Positions 34,914 through 46,127 of a DNA stretch of 64,000 bases are shown one piece after another. Position numbers and translations under genes: made by a program. The stretch is taken from positions 868,001-932,000 of the forward strand of contig RCTD01000008.1 of the NCBI GenBank assembly GCA_014898415.1, given 5' to 3'. Origin of the DNA: Stromatinia cepivora. Taxonomy: Eukaryota > Ascomycota > Leotiomycetes > Helotiales > Sclerotiniaceae. The notes below the pieces were generated by a model, which was not told the DNA's origin, ran no database searches, and saw only the letters and a list, made by a program, of their open reading frames with translations. Position 1 is the stretch's first letter; every line of letters begins with the position of its first letter.

Positions 34914-35821
34914 TTTGAAGGTTTTTGAGCAACGAAGTTGTATAATGAATAGCTTTATTAAATATATAACGTATGGAGTGGCATTGAAAGCCCGCAGCAA
35001 CCAGGCTGGATAAGCAGATTAGAATTAATTATTGACTGAAGAACAAGGAAAATGTGGAGAGGAGCTTTCTGCCAGAGAATGCGGAAGCAAAGTCGAGGCC
35101 GAAGCATGATGGGTATTACTTTCATAAATCATATTCTTCCTACTGAATGTGTCTAGCCGGGTTCAAAAACAAAAGGCTTGGATCCATGCAAAATGATCGC
35201 AAGAACGATGCCAAGTTCATTACTGGTCGACAAATCTACATAACTAACATATATACGACGAGAGACGTCCCACGCTACCAACAATTGTCGAGGCCGTTGT
35301 AGATTGGCTGTTGCCAAGGAGTATAGGGAGGACCCTGCACAGTTTCAAGGGAGTTGATGAACCGTTTCGAAACGCACTCGAAGCGCAACAAAAGAGAAAC
35401 TCTCCAGTTTAATGGTTCGTTGACCTGTTACCGCTATCAAAACTTTCAATGATTGCTAGGAACCGGCGAGCCCGGGTGGGAATTTTCTAGTATGATTCAA
35501 TACTAATCGCTGTGCTGTGTCCTCATGGCCGGCTATATTCAAGCGATGTGCCAATGCAAAAACACGAGATAGGCATACTCGAACGTCTGGTCATATAAAT
35601 TGAGAGGCTTCCATCACCTATTGACGCGGGGTTGCATGGATATGTATGCCCCACTGTCCTGAAAGATCTTTGCGGTTCTCGTAACTGGCAATCGATGTAT
35701 TATTTTCCAATAGGTATAGGATTGAAGCTATACCGTTTAAGAGACAGTGCGGCCATTTGTCATTGTCGTCTTATTAGAAGTGGAGGAAATGTATGTATGG
35801 TATTATTACGTGTAGGAAGTA
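34914..35821. other. Intergenic region, no gene seen
   Basis: Only short ORFs without protein-like features. The 3' end holds the left target duplication of the hAT-like MITE (35814-35821). Confidence 0.5.
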
Positions 35822-36256
35822 TAGGCTGCGCAACGGGGCCCCGCAGGGCGGATTATCGCTCTAATAGATAATCCATAGATGATCCGCTTACGGAGTAGAT
35901 TATTAGAAAATCTAAATAGATAATCTATAAATTATTTATAGGTTATTTATAGATATCCATTAATCCATAAATAATCTATAGATTATTTGTAGATTATTTA
36001 TAGATTATTTGCAAAATGAATATTTGCTTAAATTTTTGAAGTTATTCTTATATTTAAATTACTTGATTTTGTGGATTATTTATTTATTTATCAATTTGTA
36101 AATATTTATGGATTATCTATAGATATCCGTTTGCGAAACGGATTATTCAAAATTCCAATAGATAATTTGCAGGGCGGATTATAACTCTAATAAATAATCC
36201 ATAGGACAGATTATTCACGGATATCTGTGGGTTGCGGATTATTTCTGCGCAGCCTA
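35822..36256. mobile_element. hAT-like MITE with perfect 8-bp target duplication
   Basis: 435 bp with 11-bp perfect terminal inverted repeats (TAGGCTGCGCA at 35822-35832; TGCGCAGCCTA at 36246-36256), flanked by the identical 8-mer AGGAAGTA (35814-35821 and 36257-36264). An 8-bp duplication and a short TA-starting repeat point to the hAT superfamily. There is no coding capacity. The interior is AT-rich and built of many short variants of GATAATC / TAGATTATT in both orientations, with GGATTAT-rich subterminal motifs near both ends. Confidence 0.85.
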
Positions 36257-36264
36257 AGGAAGTA

Positions 36265-39200
36265 GATTATGGAAGGGCAAAGCTAAGTAGAGATGCATAT
36301 GTATTAGCGTATAAGCCATACTAGTGAAAGCCAGTATGTGTTTGTGATATATCTAACGAACATCAGTTGTTGTTGCATCGAAGTAATACGAGGATAAATC
36401 CCTTGTGCGTGTTGGTAGTGCAAGATATCTGGAAAAATGGGTTTCAAGGCATGATCGTTGCGACATCTGGATACACGCACATCTGGATAAGGTATGGGGA
36501 GGAGTGAAAGAGCTAAAGTATTGCATATTGAACACCCTCAAAAGGATATTTTGTTTTGCCTGTATGTTGATGCTCGAAACAGCATCTGCGCCTGTGCACG
36601 GCTAAACATGGTTTCTAGCAAACACGTGACTGTATATCACAAAACCTCGATAAATTTTCAGTTTTCGGTTCTTAGACTCGGCACCCTTCACTTCAAATAA
36701 AGAACTCGAAATGGCAAGTGATTTTTCTGAGATTGATCGGTTGATGTCAGAGATAATGATTAGTAAATGGACTGCATTCCTAATACAATGGTGAGCTCTC
36801 CTTCGTGATTGAGTTGGATGGCTTTCTACCTAAGTCCGAAGCCTGTATCTAGATGCACATGATCTAGACGTCTGGACCTCCATGAGTCTCACTTGAAGTT
36901 GATCTCCGAGTACTTCACGAAGAATGGAATCTCGACGACATGGAATGGGCATCCATGTTCTTATGAAAAGTTGGACGGTCATTGATCGCAGCTTCTGTCA
37001 AAAATACGACGTGCACAGGGCGTGTTTCACGGAGATCAAAACATTGAAACTGTGGCCGAGAATGCAAGGTTGCCAATGTTTCCAGTTCGTTCATGCCAAC
37101 GATTGTTATACTCTTTGAAAAGGCTAGGTCAGGTTGGCATTTCCGGACAGCATCAAGCATTTCAGCAGTTGGGGATACCGTTGGGAATGCCGTTGGATGG
37201 AAAACATGGACCAATTTACCACACTATTCTGAAAGGGCAAGGACTTTCACACTTCCAGTGAAGCCAATTCCTAGTATGCCCCCAGTGATAGTCAAGATCT
37301 GTAGCAATGAATTTATTTTTAAGACCACGCAAAAGAACCTTGTTCAATCCGTTTAGTTGACTGGGGCAAATATTAGTACACCTCTTTCTACGAAGGATAG
37401 TAGCTCTGTAATACCTCTAGGACTATGTCGAGGCCAATGCCTTTAGCTCAGCCAAGGGAAACTTGATTCAGTCTATTCCTTTGATCTAAGCAAGCAACAA
37501 TACCACTCTATCTGGAGAAGGCAAGAGCCTTGCAATGTCCCCGATGATGTAGAGACCCTGCATTGATACACTAGTTATCTGGAGACTGGCCAAGGAAGCC
37601 TTGAACCAGTCCCCATTTCCATGCACAAACCGGAAAACCGCCAGCAATTTCCGGTCTTAGGAAGGATTATAATACCTCAATATTGCAGCAATACAGAGCG
37701 TTCTAGTTAACAGAAACTTTCTCTTGGAGGAATAGCATAAAGAGAAGTTTTTTTTGCATTGACCACATGGAGTTCTTCTCAGAGAAGACATTGCCCGTCC
37801 ATATCCGAGTGATCTCGAAAGAGTGGTTCGATAAAATGATTGTTCTTGCACAGGATAATAAAAGTAGTTTAGTCTGTCGGCTGAACCACGACGGCCTGTG
37901 CGACCTTACTTTTCTGAGCAGGACTATAGCACAGCGAATCTTTCAGGTTGTGTTGAGTATCTGGATTGACCGAACCATTGTTCATGGACCCGAGAGTAGG
38001 AAGCTGTTGCAATTCGGAGTTCAGTCATAACGACCGGTCGTGCTCCCCCTCATCTAGGAAGGGTGATATCATAGTAGTGTGCTGTGTGATGCTGAAGGTT
38101 GAACTAAGTTAGTCCTTTAACCTGACGGGGTAAGAGTGTTCTTTCTCACCGACATTCTTTCGTGCCACCGGAAACATTTAGAGCCACCTAATGGAATGTG
38201 GCCCATGCAAAAAGGAGGGATCAAAACTGCCTTGAAAATGGATGCTATTGGGTTGGAATCTACCGACAACCACTGCCTCCCGCCTCAGCGACACATTGGC
38301 ACATTGGCACAAGCCATTCGCTGTTTATACAAGTACGCTTGATCCTTTAATACTACTGCCTCTATTCGCTGCCTTACTGTTGATACCCCGAGTGCCAACA
38401 CCTGGCGTAAAATCTACTCCATACTAATATTTCCATCTTTTTTGCCACACAAACTCCTCTGGACTAAAATGACTTAACCGCGCAAGAAACAGTCGTTCTG
38501 CCATTTACCTGCGCCTCGGTCATCATGGTCCCTGAGCAGGTCTGCTAGTTTAAGGGTGCTTTCGGCTTTGCTCTATTTTTCGACTTTGTCTGGTCATATG
38601 CTCAATTTGCAATTTGGAAGGATCATCCTATTATTTGATTAGCCAAGTTTGCATATGATTATCTACTCTCTGCGCCTTACCTTGCCAACAATCTTTGAGC
38701 CATTACCTTGTTAGTCAGTCCATACCAAATTGTGTTAATCTATCTTCCGCGCCGCGGAAATTGAATATTTATCAGCCGTGTGATTGTGTTCCGCACAGCC
38801 TTGTGACCATGAGCTTGGGGTATATAGGTTTGTTTAAGTAGGCAGCTGTTAACATCAAAGTCTCATGGCTCAGTGGTACAATTCTGAGTTGTTGACTATA
38901 AATCAAAAATTGTATAAGCAGTGGATAGCCAGGGAGATACCCACTTGTTGGGTACAGTACCGAAGGTTAACTGCAGAAGGTCTTTCGGGACAAACTGCTA
39001 TTTGTGGGGTTTGGTATTCAATTTAAAAATTCTATATTGTAGATTTGATTTCTACCCGCCTCACCGCGGTCCCTCAGTCATTGAATTCTGAGATTCTGAG
39101 GACAGATTTTTTTGCCATTTTCTCCTCAGCTCTTGGTATGGTTTGCTATCCATGCAAATATAAATGAAATAAGTGTAGTAATAATTTGTGGACATCTCAC

Positions 39201-40522
39201 TTGGTTTGACATGCCACAACTCCTGTTTGTGATATTTATTTTGGAAGAGACTGGGAGAAAAAAAAAAGCTCTATATTTGCTGTGATGAATGTGCATGTCG
39301 CGTTGGACAAGCTATAGTTACACAACAACAACAGTATACAAAATATTCAGAAGGCGCACTTTTGTTTGCTCAACACAAACAAACACTGCTGGTGGCACAT
39401 GCTTCATCCTGATTTGATAAGTAGTTAATACCGAGATCACCAATCGACTGTGGCGTTCAGACTCTCTGCGCGAATCACATCGGCGCCTTCTAGCTTCTAG
39501 TACTTGCGGGCTCCTGGCACTTTTCAGCCACATGGCTCACAATACCTGGATTCTGTGAACTGCTTAAGACTGATGAAAATGTATTTCCCCTCCTTCATGG
39601 CATCACTACAAATTGATCATTCTAACCTATCATTTCTTAGATCCTCTAACCCGTCGTATTATCATGATACCATTACCATCACACATTTCTGACCCAACTC
39701 CTCTCCACCAGTATTATGACGATTGAGTGATCTGAAAACTAATCCTCCAAAAAAGGGCTTCTCAACGGCTTGCGTGACGGGCTTTTCATCAACGGGAATG
39801 TGATTAAAATCGCGCGGAGGACACCGGGCAGGATTGTTTTGGTTATAAACAAAATCCTCAATCTTAGCCTGCTTGATCGTTAATGACGAGTTCATCTATG
39901 GAGATCATGTTGCATTATATGCGCCGAATGCGATGCTTGGATCGCATGCAGCTTTTGCTCTTGTATTCCAAAATCTTTTTGCATTTGGCAATTTTACCTA
40001 GAGACACACTCCGAAGAAACATGTAGCAGACATAGCTGCTTACCTCTTCTCAAGACTAAGTCTCCTAAAAAAAACCCCCAGCTGCTGTATCTATTTTGAG
40101 AGTTGTTGAGGAGGAACTTGGATGGGCCATCCTTGGTGAATGGTTCACGTATCGTTGATCATAACCTCCCCAATCAGACGGAAAAGCACACGCACCTATT
40201 TCATTTCAAAAACAAAACTATCCACACAAACGAACAGCGATGGAACCAACCTCCGAGCCAACGAGACCATCAAGTCATCAAGTTTCTCCTCACTAGTGAA
40301 TTTATTCAGAATTTACCCATTGTCTGCTCAATTGATTTGAAGTAATACGGCAGCCACTAGAAAACCAAAGAGCTCTAATCCTTCCTCCATAATACAACAA
40401 GGTCATAAACCTCCTCATCTGCACATACTCTTCCCCTACCCTCCTTTTATTTCCAAGGTTTAATGCTTATTTTCCACAATCACTACACAGAAATACCCAC
40501 CCCAACCAAAACCAACAATCCA
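36265..40522. other. Gene-poor region
   Basis: About 4.3 kb with no supportable gene. Short ORFs (for example minus 36915-37214 and plus 37767-38030) look partly protein-like but have no start, splice or family support; gene relics are possible. A tRNA A-box-like string at about 38866 lacks a proper B box. Confidence 0.45.
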
Positions 40523-40936
40523 TCAAACCCTCTCCTTCACAATTCTCACCACCCCCTTCTCCTCCCCATCAACCTTAATAGTTTTCTCCATCCCCACCAT
40601 AATCAATCCAGCCACGTCCTCCTCATTCCCCCTCTTCTCTCCCTCCCAAACATTCATCGTCGTCTGGACAAAAACACAACCCCAAAATCCTGCTAACGCA
40701 ATCCAGAGGACCCAAATACAGAGGGATCGCATCCATCCCAAAACTCCTATTACGAGGGCAAGCCACACCCATGGAATCCAGGGTTTCATGGTTGCAAAGA
40801 AGGTATTGAGGGAACGAACGGAAAGATTGTGAGAGCGAATGTAGATATAGCGGATGGAGGAGGAATAGCCGCAGTACCAGAAGGCGATGGGTATGAAGAG
40901 GGGTAGTATGATGGAGAGTACGGGGTGGGTTGGCAT
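40523..40936 (-). CDS. Small polytopic membrane protein, hypothetical
   Basis: Intronless, 137 aa. Three hydrophobic segments are visible: about residues 5-23 (HPVLSIILPLFIPIAFWYCG), 51-68 (WIPWVWLALVIGVLGWM) and 72-91 (CIWVLWIALAGFWGCVFV). A charged tail (GEKRGNEEDVAG...VKERV) follows. Trp-rich membrane segments and a coherent soluble tail make it more likely real than random, but no family is recognised. A longer ORF in another frame (40786-41130) overlaps it and looks like a shadow. Confidence 0.5.
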   Translation of the reverse strand: MPTHPVLSIILPLFIPIAFWYCGYSSSIRYIYIRSHNLSVRSLNTFFATMKPWIPWVWLALVIGVLGWMRSLCIWVLWIALAGFWGCVFVQTTMNVWEGEKRGNEEDVAGLIMVGMEKTIKVDGEEKGVVRIVKERV

Positions 40937-41511
40937 GGTTGGATTGTGGGTTGAGTTGTGAGTGATACTATCAAATTATTTGTGCCTGCGATGTCGGAAT
41001 TGTAGTTGAAGCGGAGTTTTTGGGTCGGAGACTGGTTTTTTTCATGGGGAGAGTCATTTTGGGGGAATGGAAACATATATCCCTCTGTACCTGATACTTC
41101 TTTCGGCACATTGCAGCTTTCAGTTTTCACAAATAAAGGAGAATCAGAAATATTTGTTTCGTGAGCTGCAGATTGGCAGATTTGTCACGGGAAGAGTTAA
41201 TGTATCAATCTGCCCAATCATTGATAAATAATGTGAAATACCTAGAAGTTAAGATCAATACCTAGCATTTCCGTTTACCTATTGAAACTGTAGGGTAAAC
41301 TCATGTTTGCATGCTCGTTTGGTACAAGTATTTCTTGGCACTTATGCTTTGGGGGAGAGCGGCAGTTCAGGCAACAGAAAGCTCACAAACAATCAGGAAA
41401 CATTGATATATAGGATTTCCAAAACTAAAGATAGATTACTGGTCACGCCTAGTTGGGATGCCCACTCAAACCTGCTAGATCTCTTCCCATATCTTGGCTA
41501 CACTCTATCGG

Positions 41512-42039
41512 CTACACCCTAACTATGCTCATCCGTACGTTTGACTTTGCTCTCTCGACTTGGCGAATTCGTTGGCTAGCTGGAGAAATCTCGAGATGAA
41601 GGAATGAATGTCTTTTACGTTGTAAGTATAAAGCGAAATATACTAGTGCCTCGAGCTCATGTATCTCCTGAAAATTAGGAATATTTCCGATATAGCAGTA
41701 TCTCATTAATATTATGCTCCTTAGCAGAATATTGAAGACTGTTCGCTGTCTTCTAGATGCCTTATTGATCCTGGTATAATTGTGCATTTGCGAGAAGCTT
41801 GTTTTCAGCTTTGTGTTGTTGCATGGAGATGTAAGCTGTAAGCACAGGATAATAAGCGCCCGTAATAAATGCCGAACATCAACCTCACTGGCAACAAAAT
41901 TTTTTATTCTCAACACCATCCTCTTTCTCAGAGCTCGGTCTTGTCCGTAGGGTTGCAACAGTATGTACACTTCGGTACGTAAATCATCGAACACCCACCA
42001 AATCGATTCTGACACTCGCCATTTGATGGTAGGTACCAA
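41512..42039 (-). CDS. Doubtful ORF, 175 aa
   Basis: Intronless open frame with basic, Leu/Ile-rich composition and no recognised domain, signal or splice site. It could be a gene, a relic or chance. Reported because of its length only. Confidence 0.2.
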   Translation of the reverse strand: MVPTIKWRVSESIWWVFDDLRTEVYILLQPYGQDRALRKRMVLRIKNFVASEVDVRHLLRALIILCLQLTSPCNNTKLKTSFSQMHNYTRINKASRRQRTVFNILLRSIILMRYCYIGNIPNFQEIHELEALVYFALYLQRKRHSFLHLEISPASQRIRQVERAKSNVRMSIVRV

Positions 42040-42746
42040 TTTGGCTCCTACATTCCATGAATTCAGCTCGCCATTTTTAATTCATGGAGAAATGTATACC
42101 AGCATTGAACTTTGCGCACTGGACGCAGGAGCCGTTTGTGACTCTCAGAGAGAGTGAATGAATGAACAATCTGTGTCGAAAGATCGTTTGCCACAATGCA
42201 AGATTTCAGGAAAGTCGATGCTTCGCCACGAAATAATAGCAGAAAGCAGACCCAGGCAAGCTTCTTGATGTGAGCTTCTCAAGCATCATAGCCACATCTG
42301 TCAGCCGCGCACCAGCATGGGACCGGCAGATGTTTTGCAAACGATGCATATCTCGCATAATCCACAGGGGGTTATCATATCAATAAAATCAACATGGAAG
42401 CCAGATAGAGACGTCATCTGTGGGAGAATGTCTCGAAATAGAGAATGAAGATAACAAGAGGCCAAAAACCAAATACCAATTCTTAATCTCAAGATAAGAT
42501 GGGCAGAACGACGACGAATCAATGCGGATTTCTACCTTGATTAAGAAACAAGCACTAGGTTTGGTGGGGGATGCCCGATACCAAGAGTGGCGCACTGGTG
42601 CTAAATGGATTCCAGCTTTTGTTTTAGCTTCCCCTGATAAGGAAGGTCATGAAGCTATACTCCCTGTGTAACTCCACTATATCGGCATGATAGGCATCCC
42701 TCTGTCCGTACGTACACCTCGAATTCAACCAAACAATCTATCGATT

Positions 42747-43395
42747 TTACACTGTCGGCTTCACGATGGGGATACTACCTTCATCAGCTAACTGGTCGTG
42801 TTGCATGTCCGAAAGTCTATTGGTGCCATTACCATATCTGAAATTGGATAATTCTTCAATGTGTATCTCGTTGGTACTCAATATGCGACTCAGCTTGTTT
42901 CCAGTTGATAACCAATCAATATTATCCCATGAAGCATTTAAATCATCTATCATTGATTTCAATGACGTCAAACACCACACATCTTTTGTCGAACCCTTGA
43001 AGAAGCTATCAACCCAAATCAATACATTTTCAGCATAACACTCACTGACCTCTTCTAGTGTTCCAGATGATGTGGACTTGGAGCCAATGTTTGGATGACA
43101 TGAGCTTGACAACAATATACTAATGGCACGGGTAGTTCCTAGTGATTTACTAAGATGCTTATATTCCTGTTTTTTGTGGAGTAGTTAGCGTACGCGCGGC
43201 AGCGTATGTTTACTGGCACACCTCTCTTTTCTGCGAACTGTTATATCTTCGGATCCTGTACGACGAGGGGTGTTGTCTCGGATCGACCAACTCTAAAGAA
43301 AGTACCGAAAGATAAACCTTGTATTGCCCTTGGAAGACATCATCTTCACTGTCCCTTTCGCAATGTGTGTCACTACCGTGACTAGGAGCCGACAT
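42747..43395 (-). CDS. Hypothetical protein, two-exon model
   Basis: Exons 43222-43395 and 42747-43166; 594 nt, 197 aa. Intron 43167-43221 starts GTGTGC and ends AACAG with a GCTAAC branch. Reading through it keeps a coherent frame (KRE joined to EYKHLSKSLGTTRAISIL). The later part is helical and Ser-rich (GTLEEVSECYAENVLIWVD). No family recognised; a donor at GTAAAC eight bases inside would run into a stop. Upstream open frames (43428-43661) could add exons. Uncertain. Confidence 0.35.
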
Positions 43396-43875
43396 TTACC
43401 TTTTGAGATACCTTCATCTCCATATGTTCACGAGATACAGTATGTTAATGATTCGGTCAAATTTAAGGCCTCACTCATCTGCAAGTGTACACGCAAAGCT
43501 TGAAGAAATAACCCCGATTTTGTGATACTCAAATCATATGATACTTGGCATTTTCCAACAGCTGCGCATTTGGAGGGGTATGCCACACCAAATGATTCCT
43601 TATCGTACCCGCTATGCACCTTCCCCGGTCGTGCATAGCATGGTAGCTGCCCTGAGACCACGGAACCAAAATTGATGACGCCTTGGCTAGATCACCTGGC
43701 GGTTAGAGGAAGAAGCTCTACAGATGTAAAAGTTACGATGCTCAGCATCATTTAAAGGCAGCTTTCCCCTTCATAAATTTCCCTCCTTCTCATATCATTC
43801 ATCTTCACCCACTATTACCTACAACAGAATTTTTATCAACTCAGTTTTTCATTATCCTTTATCAAATTACTCAAT

Positions 43876-45278
43876 ATGGCTGCTCTTCAAGGCTTGTCAA
43901 AGGTTAGACTTGTTCCTAACAAGAACTACAAGAGATCTGGCATCAAATCCTATGTTTACCTACTCAACAAATGGGGCTTCGAGCCCACTCTACCTGGTCC
44001 ATACTTTCAGATGAACAAGGCTACCGAGACTACAGCTACCTTCCACAAGTTCGGACACAAATCCCACCATAAACGTCACTTGGCCAAAAAGACTCCTACT
44101 GGAGAAAATGGGGAAGTTCCAGCTCAAGACCAACAAAACGACTCCGAGTATCTCTGCCCTGTGCAGATTGGTACACCAGCACAAACTCTGATGCTTGATT
44201 TCGATACTGGATCGTCCGATCTATGGGTAAGCACATGAAAGTTTCGTTCTCACGGCAGGAACTAACGTGGCGGAATAGGTCTGGTCTACAGAACTTCCAA
44301 CATCCACAACTTCCAAGGCAACTGGGCACACAATCTTCAACCCAGCAAATTCATCCACTTTCAAAGCTTCCAAATCATCCAAATGGCAAATCTCATATGG
44401 AGATTCCTCGTCTGCTTCCGGTACCGTTGGAACGGATACTGTTACTATCGGTGGACTTGCGATCAAGAACCAGGCAGTTGAGCTTGCGACCAAGTTGTCT
44501 GCTCAATTCGAACAGGGTGCAGGTGATGGATTGCTCGGTCTCGCCTGGGGCAGCATCAACACTGTCACACCTGAATCAGTTGCTACACCCGTGATGAATA
44601 TGATTACCCAAGAAGACATTCCATCCGACGCAGAACTTTTCACCGTCAACCTCGGTAGCTGGCGCGATGCCGAAGATCCTGATAAGGGAGACAGTTTCTA
44701 CACATTTGGCTACATCGACAAAGACATTGTTGGCAACCAAGAGATCTCCTACACTCCCGTTGACAATTCCCAAGGATTCTGGATGTTCGACTCTACATCC
44801 GCCACAGTTAATGGCAAGACCATCACACAGAGTAGCAACCAAGCTATTGCTGATACCGGAACTACTCTTGCTCTCGTTTCCGATGAAACTTGCAAGGCTA
44901 TCTATGCTGCTATCCCAGGATCTACTTATGATTCAACACAACAAGGCTATACCTTCCCAAGCAACACCAGCGCCGATGATCTCCCCACCGTCACCTTTGC
45001 TGTTGGCAGCAAACAATTCGCCGTTCAAAAGGAAGATTTGGGATTTGCCGATGCGGGTAATGGTATGGTTTACGGCGGTATCCAATCTCGAGGCTCGATG
45101 ACCTTTGATATCCTTGGTGATACTTTCCTCAAAGGAATTTATGCTGTAAGTCTTCTCTTCCACTTCATGTTGTTTTAACCACTAATCTTTGGCCTAGATC
45201 TTTGACCAAGGTAACACCCGATTTGGAGCGGTTCAAAGAACCGAACCTACACAAAATACATCCGCTCCCCCTTCTTAG
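43876..45278 (+). CDS. Pepsin-like aspartic protease (A1 family)
   Basis: Three exons: 43876-44226, 44279-45145 and 45198-45278; 432 aa. Introns 44227-44278 (GTAAGC...TAG) and 45146-45197 (GTAAGT...TAG) are phase 0; the first restores DLWVWSTELP. Catalytic Asp are in DTGSS (about D110) and ADTGTT (about D309); the flap Tyr sits in QISYGDSS (about Y157). The usual A1 segments GDGLLGLAW and [11 protein letters not shown] are present. A basic propeptide with KR/HHKR sites precedes the mature domain, but the very N-terminus ([20 protein letters not shown]) has no hydrophobic signal peptide. Only two Cys are evident in the mature region. Upstream, 5' leader sequence is CT-rich with a TATA-like CATAAAT at about 43771. 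Family certain; location uncertain. Confidence 0.93.
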
Positions 45279-46127
45279 ATGATGTTATGACACGGAGTAT
45301 GGTTTTGTAGCGGGTTGGTTTGGAGGGATTGTTGGTTATGGTTGGGTTAGGAATGTGACTGTCTGGTTCATGGGTTGCAGAGGCACATGTTATTTTTGAA
45401 TGCGTGGGTTCGTTGGACTTTGTGGTAATTGTTTTGGTTAGAATTGATTATATTTATCCTCTATTTAAATTACTTGCTGGATATAATGTGTATGATGAAT
45501 GAAGTGTGACAGGATGCATTTTGATCATAATGTGGAAGCTCGTAGATTACTAGTGCATATTCCACTGGCAATGTATTCACGCGACAATCTTCTAATGATT
45601 CAAAGAGATTGAGATATAACGGATGGTTATTTGATGGTCGGACAGTAAAATCTTTTTTTCACATATTATCTTGACAATCAATGAAGCGTTGTCTAGAATT
45701 ACAACCTTGAAATATTTTTAACATAAGATTACCACCTTGGTGAGAATATCAAAAATTGTCAAGGGGCTATTACGTGGAAATGCGAGTCAGGATATTTTCC
45801 AGCGGTACCTAGGTATATTCTATTGAACTTCATACTGGTTATCACCTAGCTGTTGCTATTTAAATCCTAAGATACAGCTTGTGTAGAACACATCGGCATT
45901 TTGATGCTTTTTGTTTTTTTCAAATTAACGGTGTTAAATACAATAATCTTATGTACTTATGCAAAGCTTCATATACTACGCCCACAAAAGATGGCTAATG
46001 ATATAAATACCTACCCACTCTGTAATCCGAGACTCGGATCTCTCCTCTCTCTTCTTATTCAAAACTCCCTTTCCCTACTATACCATCTAAGTTCTTCCAA
46101 CTTTAATCTTCCATGTCAACCGTCCAT
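45279..46127. other. Intergenic region between convergent genes
   Basis: Holds the 3' UTRs of the aspartic protease and the GGT-like gene. No further feature seen. Confidence 0.5.

Noticed and set aside
35890..36170. Short AT-rich repeats considered as a CRISPR-like array.
   Set aside because: Units are irregular, in both orientations, and lie inside a MITE with clear terminal repeats; the genome is eukaryotic.
36915..37214. 99-aa minus ORF as a gene.
   Set aside because: No recognisable motif, no supported start, and the other strand has equally long ORFs.
38866..39115. tRNA-like signal: TGGCTCAGTGGT (A box), a TTGACTATAAATCAA stem-loop and a T run downstream.
   Set aside because: The B-box candidate is degenerate and about 165 nt away, and no convincing acceptor stem pairs. 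Too weak for a tRNA gene or SINE.
40786..41130. 114-aa Pro/Ser-rich minus ORF.
   Set aside because: Overlaps the membrane protein ORF out of frame and has low-complexity composition typical of a shadow.
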